Positions 61,987-64,000 of a DNA stretch of 64,000 nucleotides are shown here, one piece after another (the stretch's first letter is position 1; each line of letters opens with the position of its first letter). The DNA comes from Maylandia zebra (Eukaryota; Chordata; Actinopteri; Cichliformes; Cichlidae): the NCBI RefSeq assembly GCF_041146795.1, contig NC_135177.1:19667560-19731559 (forward strand), written 5' to 3'. The notes under the pieces are model-generated. The model searched no databases, was not told the origin of the DNA, and saw only the letters and a program-made list of their open reading frames with translations. The translations under genes and the position numbers were made by a program.

Positions 61987-62141
61987 GTCTATAATAGCGG
62001 TCTTTCTGTGGCATTTAAAACTGATCCGATACTGTCTTTAAGAATGACAGTTTTTATGTAACAGAACAGTTACTTCTGCTTTTCAAGTTCAAATCATATC
62101 AACAAATACCGACATAATAAAGCATGACAGTGTCATTTTAT

Positions 62142-62888
62142 ACAGTCACTTGCCACTTTATTAGGTACACCCTTCTAGTACAGGGTTGGGCCCCTGAGCT
62201 GCCTTAATTCTCATGGCATTGGTTCAACAATCCCCTGAAAACGTTCTTTAGAGATTTGGATTCATATTGACATGATAGCATCACACAATTGCTTCAGATT
62301 TGTGGGTGAAGGCCATCTGAGTACAGTGAACTCATCATCATGTTCAAAAAATCTGTTTTAGATGATCTGAGCTTTGTGACAAGGCAGGATTCACCCCTGC
62401 TTTTATGATGTTTACACCAAATTCTGACCCTACCATTCGAATTCTCACAGGGAAATCTAGACTCATCAGACCAGGCAATGTTTTTTTTCCAGTGTTGCCT
62501 GGTCTGATAAGTTTTAATTGCTGAGGAGATGCAAATTCTAGTCCTAGTTTCCTGTTCTTGGCAGCTCATTGTGGTATTCCTATGCTGTGTAGCCTGTCTG
62601 CTTCAGGGCTGAACATGGTGTGCATTTAGAGATGGTCTTCTTCATACCTTTGTTGTAACATTCTTCACTGATCTCCTGCATCATCAAAGCATTTTTACAC
62701 AGATAACTATCGCTCACTGGGTAGTTTTTCTTTTTTGCATGATTCTCTATGAGCCTTTATGCCATCAACAACCATTCAAAGTCACTTAAATCACTTTTTC
62801 CCCAAATCTACACACATAAATGTGCTCCCATGTGATGGTCAACGAGTGCTGCAACAGATGTACCCAATAAAGTGGCTGGTTAGTGTGC
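62142..62888 (-). mobile_element. Tc1-like transposon, internally deleted
   Basis: The ends are inverted: 'cacttgccactttattaggtacacc' at the left and the reverse complement 'gtacccaataaagtggctggttagtgtg' at the right. Minus-strand codons give transposase text (QHWKKNIAWSDESRFPCEN, then GRVRIW near 62430-62510), which includes the second catalytic Asp block. It is about 750 bases against roughly 1.4 kb for complete copies. Confidence 0.82.
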
Positions 62889-62924
62889 ATATTTGGTGGT
62901 AGTGCTCTGTTCTGAGACCACTCC

Positions 62925-63075
62925 CCATTTAAAGTCACTTAAATCACCTTTCTTCCTCATTTTGAACTTCAGGTCTTGTCTTTGTATCAACATGCCTAAT
63001 TACACAGAGTTGCTGCCATGTGATCTGAGTAGTTGCAGTTGAACAGATGTACCTAATAAAGTGGTGAGCTGGTGC
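62925..63075 (-). mobile_element. second copy of the Tc1 terminal segment
   Basis: This repeats the terminal 110-150 bases of the adjoining element ('aaagtcacttaaatcacctttcttcc...' to 'gatgtacctaataaagtggtgagctgg'). It lies in the same orientation about 35 bases after the first copy ends. It differs at many positions, so it is not a recent duplication. Confidence 0.7.
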
Positions 63076-63079
63076 ATAA

Positions 63080-64000
63080 GAATCTATCCCTGCTTATTTT
63101 CACAGCTGTAGATGAAGGTTCTGTTAATTTGTAGTTCTCGTTGCTTTGTCCTCACTGGTTGAAAAACCAGGATATTGTGAATTTTAAATAAGTAACATAA
63201 CACTCCATATATATCGTGTCAGTCCATAAACTTTCAGAGATGGTTCTCATCAACCATCTTCATAAACAATGATGAATCCGACTCTTTGATTTTGGATTCT
63301 TTGATCCTTGGACTTTTCAGTCTTATGACCTGGACATGCAGTGATGTTCCAGCTTCATCAGAGCTCCCATCATGTAGCGTCCTTGTCTGATGTAAATATA
63401 ACCAGCTAAACATGTTCACAGCTGTATGCTGTGCTTTGTGGCTAAGTACTGCCTCACAGTCCTGTTTTGAGTGACTCGAATTCTTGTTGGCGTGATGTGA
63501 CAGATTTCAAAATATGATAGTAGTTGAATTAATTCGGTACTGAAATTGGCAGTCTGTTCACATTTTTTAGTCAAGTGAACTTTTTAGATTTGGTGTGCAA
63601 TATCAAGCAAGAAATATATTAAGGTGTCTATTAGCAACATCATATGAGGAAAAAAACTTTATTTGGGCACTAAATTAGGTCAAAAGACGATGGCTGAATT
63701 TTCAAAAACCTGTAGGTGAGATCTGATCTCTCCGCAACTTTAGCAGTACTGACTGCAACTGACGTCTTTCAGAGGATGACTGCAGAGTAACCACAAAGCA
63801 CGAGCTTGTCAGAGAAGAAAACTCAGCGCTGCTTTGTGTTGGCTCCTCATTCTTTTGTCACTTCAGGGATGCCACAGTTTGAGTCATCCTCTGGTGCTGT
63901 GACAGTTTATATGCTACAAAATCAGGGAGGGACTCATCTGTGCTGTCCTGATGTAGTTCGTGCATGAAGTAAATCTCTCAAAATGTGGTAACTCCTCTCA
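63080..64000. other. nothing assigned
   Basis: No recognised exon, RNA gene or element. Confidence 0.45.

Overview
The window looks like chromosomal DNA from a ray-finned fish, probably a percomorph; the species cannot be named from sequence alone. The reasons are multi-exon genes with GT-AG introns whose exons translate into vertebrate proteins, AT-rich intergenic DNA, long simple repeats, and a mobile-element mix typical of teleosts (several Tc1-like families, L2- and RTE-type LINE remnants, a tRNA-derived SINE). No bacterial, viral or CRISPR-like system was found.

Four protein-coding genes can be read exon by exon. On the minus strand: snx10 (7638-9013, 6 coding exons, 214 codons), a divergent HP1/cbx3-type chromobox gene (12256-14931, 4 coding exons, 192 codons) and pde11a (36805-47069, 20 coding exons, 917 codons, apparently complete). 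On the plus strand: the fish homologue of human C7orf31/SPMIP4 (52404-56906, 9 exons read, short N-terminus not located). All splice phases agree, which makes these models strong. A GC-rich leader with a good donor at 58.7-59.0 kb is probably the non-coding first exon of a further plus-strand gene that continues past the window.

Layout: 0-7.4 kb intergenic with LINE/SINE tails; 7.6-15.7 kb snx10 and cbx3-like in the same orientation, separated by a Tc1-like element with long inverted ends; 15.4-16.4 kb promoter-like DNA; 16.5-36.8 kb a gene-poor block of about 20 kb with three Tc1-derived remnants; 36.8-47.1 kb pde11a with an L2 remnant in its largest intron; 47.1-52.4 kb a divergent intergenic spacer with GATG/GATA and GT microsatellites, a LINE tail and a Tc1-like remnant; 52.4-57.6 kb spmip4 with L2 and Tc1 remnants in one intron; 57.6-64 kb the candidate next gene start, then a SINE and Tc1-like ends.

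The genes do not form a functional operon. Their meaning is evolutionary: SNX10, CBX3 and C7orf31 neighbour each other on human 7p15 (HOXA side) while PDE11A lies on human 2q31 (HOXD side), so the window mixes two arms of one ancient duplicated block. The most unusual single item is the chromobox protein: its reader domains look intact, but it has an acidic hinge and an N-terminus resembling the start of histone H3.
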